From NCBI GenBank assembly GCA_002394465.1, contig DGTU01000133.1:1-20819 (forward strand): a DNA stretch of 20,819 nt. The letters run 5' to 3'. The first letter of the stretch is position 1, and each line of letters starts with the position of its first letter. A program made the translations under genes and the position numbers. Positions 19,558 through 20,819 of the stretch are shown here, piece by piece. The stretch comes from Treponema sp. UBA4328 (GTDB lineage: Bacteria; Spirochaetota; Spirochaetia; Treponematales; Treponemataceae). Below the pieces are notes generated by a model. It was not told the DNA's origin and did no database searches. It saw only the letters and a program-made list of their open reading frames with translations.

Positions 19558-20819
19558 ATGGCTTATTATTTTGAAGAACCGTCACACACATTTGGTGAGT
19601 ATCTTTTAGTTCCGGGCTATTCTTCCGCAGAATGTACTCCGGATAAGGTTTCGTTAAAAACACCGGTAGTAAAATACAATAAAAAGAAGGGCGAAGAATG
19701 TCCCCTCACAATGAATATTCCAATGGTTTCTGCCGTCATGCAGGCTGTTTCTGATGACAAGCTTGCAATTGCACTTGCAAAGGAAGGCGGAATCAGCTTT
19801 ATCTTCGGAAGCCAGACAATTGAAAATCAGGCAGCAATGGTTGCCCGCGTAAAGGCATATAAGGCAGGTTTTGTAACTTCTGATTCAAATATCCGCCCTG
19901 AGCAGACTCTTGAAGAAGTTGTTGCACTGAGCGAAAGGACAGGTCATTCAACTGTTGCCGTTACTGAAGACGGAACTGCAAACGGCAAGCTCGTAGGAAT
20001 CATAACTTCAAAGGATTTCAGGATTTCACACTGCGCTCCTAATTCAAAGGTCAGCGAGTATATGACAAGCCTCAAGGATCTTGTTACAGGAAAGGACGGA
20101 ATTTCCCTTTCAGAAGCAAATGAAATTATCTGGGAAAAGAAAGTAAACCAGCTTCCGATTGTTGATAAAAACGGAAACCTTGTAAGCCTCGTATTCAGAA
20201 AGGACTATTCTACACATGCAGCTCATCCTCTTGAACTGCTTGATTCAAAACAGCGCTATATCGTTGGAGCCGGAATCAATACACGCGATTACATGGATCG
20301 TGTTCCGAAACTTCTCGAAGCAGGTGCCGATGTATTCGTCCTCGATTCATCTGAAGGTTTCTCTGAATGGCAGGCACGCGCACTTAAGGACCTCCACAAG
20401 GCCTTCCCTGGAATCAAGGTAGGTGCAGGAAACGTTGTTGATGCTGAAGGCTTTAACTTCCTCGCTGAAGCAGGCGCAGACTTCGTAAAAATCGGTATCG
20501 GCGGCGGTTCAATCTGTATCACACGTGAACAGAAAGGAATCGGACGCGGACAGGCAACTGCAACAATCGAAGTTGCAAAGGCTCGTGACGAATACTATAA
20601 GAAGACCGGAATTTATGTTCCTGTATGTTCTGACGGTGGTATCGTTCATGACTACCATGTAACCCTTGCACTTGCAATGGGTGCAGACTTTGTAATGCTG
20701 GGCCGCTACTTCGCCCGCTTTGACGAATCTCCTTCAAACAAGCTTGTTATCAACGGCAACTATGTTAAGGAATACTGGGGTGAAGGTTCTAACCGTGCCC
20801 GCAACTGGCAGCGTTATGA
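19558..20819 (+). CDS. guaB: IMP dehydrogenase, Tritrichomonas-like type (3' end beyond the window)
   Basis: This enzyme oxidises IMP to XMP with NAD+, committing purines to GMP. The 420 complete codons begin MAYYFEEPSHTFGEYLLVPG. A tandem CBS region lies at about 95-215 inside the barrel. The catalytic loop GIGGGSICITREQKGIGRGQ carries Cys320, and the flap ARNWQRY carries the Arg419-Tyr420 pair that acts as base in this family. From memory, the protozoan Tritrichomonas foetus enzyme has almost the same sequence over these motifs with Cys319, Arg418 and Tyr419, a shift of one; most bacterial enzymes differ, with a shorter, different catalytic-loop sequence. The window's last bases TGA are not in frame: the final codon is TAT followed by GA, so the gene continues. 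It has its own promoter and Shine-Dalgarno sequence. Confidence 0.95.
   Translation, partial: MAYYFEEPSHTFGEYLLVPGYSSAECTPDKVSLKTPVVKYNKKKGEECPLTMNIPMVSAVMQAVSDDKLAIALAKEGGISFIFGSQTIENQAAMVARVKAYKAGFVTSDSNIRPEQTLEEVVALSERTGHSTVAVTEDGTANGKLVGIITSKDFRISHCAPNSKVSEYMTSLKDLVTGKDGISLSEANEIIWEKKVNQLPIVDKNGNLVSLVFRKDYSTHAAHPLELLDSKQRYIVGAGINTRDYMDRVPKLLEAGADVFVLDSSEGFSEWQARALKDLHKAFPGIKVGAGNVVDAEGFNFLAEAGADFVKIGIGGGSICITREQKGIGRGQATATIEVAKARDEYYKKTGIYVPVCSDGGIVHDYHVTLALAMGADFVMLGRYFARFDESPSNKLVINGNYVKEYWGEGSNRARNWQRY

Noticed and set aside
20817..20819. The final TGA as the stop codon of guaB.
   Set aside because: It is out of frame: the last full codon is TAT (20815-20817), followed by GA, and family members continue for roughly 80 more residues.

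Overview
The window looks like chromosome from a spirochaete of the Treponema type, most likely a gut, rumen or oral commensal. This rests on recognised protein families and overall gene style; no rRNA or other phylogenetic marker is complete here. Pointers are a secreted pectin methylesterase (pectin use is known in several host-associated treponemes), a Tritrichomonas-type IMP dehydrogenase, a PurO-like IMP cyclohydrolase, an S21 start typical of bacteria, and several small membrane proteins. No phage, transposase, CRISPR array, rRNA or tRNA was seen.

Layout. 1-2704 (minus strand): the first 20 codons of rpsU, then a two-transmembrane diguanylate cyclase, preceded by a PilZ-like protein: a compact cyclic-di-GMP pair of effector and synthase. 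2814-3980 (plus): slyX and an RluA-type pseudouridine synthase joined by a 3-nt gap. 3989-5449 (minus): bifunctional NAD(P)HX repair enzyme Nnr. 5547-8014 (plus): PurO-like IMP cyclohydrolase, a terminator-like hairpin, and a cobalamin-binding-type radical SAM protein. 8018-10643 (minus): a 46-residue membrane protein, an MscS channel, a block of three perfect hairpins, and a MATE transporter. 10644-11105: a 462-bp divergent gap filled largely by a roughly 319-bp inverted-repeat element. 11106-13262 (plus): D-Ala-D-Ala ligase coupled to a Gfo/Idh/MocA oxidoreductase. 13359-15392 (plus): secreted pectin methylesterase, ending at a 16-bp-stem bidirectional terminator shared with a small DUF4190-like membrane protein (minus). 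15918-19429 (plus): a LolA-like periplasmic protein, an MMPL/RND exporter and a DUF3261-like lipoprotein in one overlapping operon. 19558 to the end (plus): guaB, cut by the window edge just after its catalytic Arg-Tyr flap pair.

The main candidate for a little-described system is the LolA-like/MMPL/DUF3261-like operon. This trio is familiar from aryl-polyene-type envelope-lipid clusters of Gram-negative bacteria, but here it stands without any biosynthetic enzymes in view. Other points of interest are the three-ended inverted-repeat element between divergent promoters, a recurring architecture with a -10 box 6-9 nt from an ATG that lacks a Shine-Dalgarno sequence (possible leaderless mRNAs), and a hairpin whose 3' arm holds the only ribosome-binding-like bases of the radical SAM gene.
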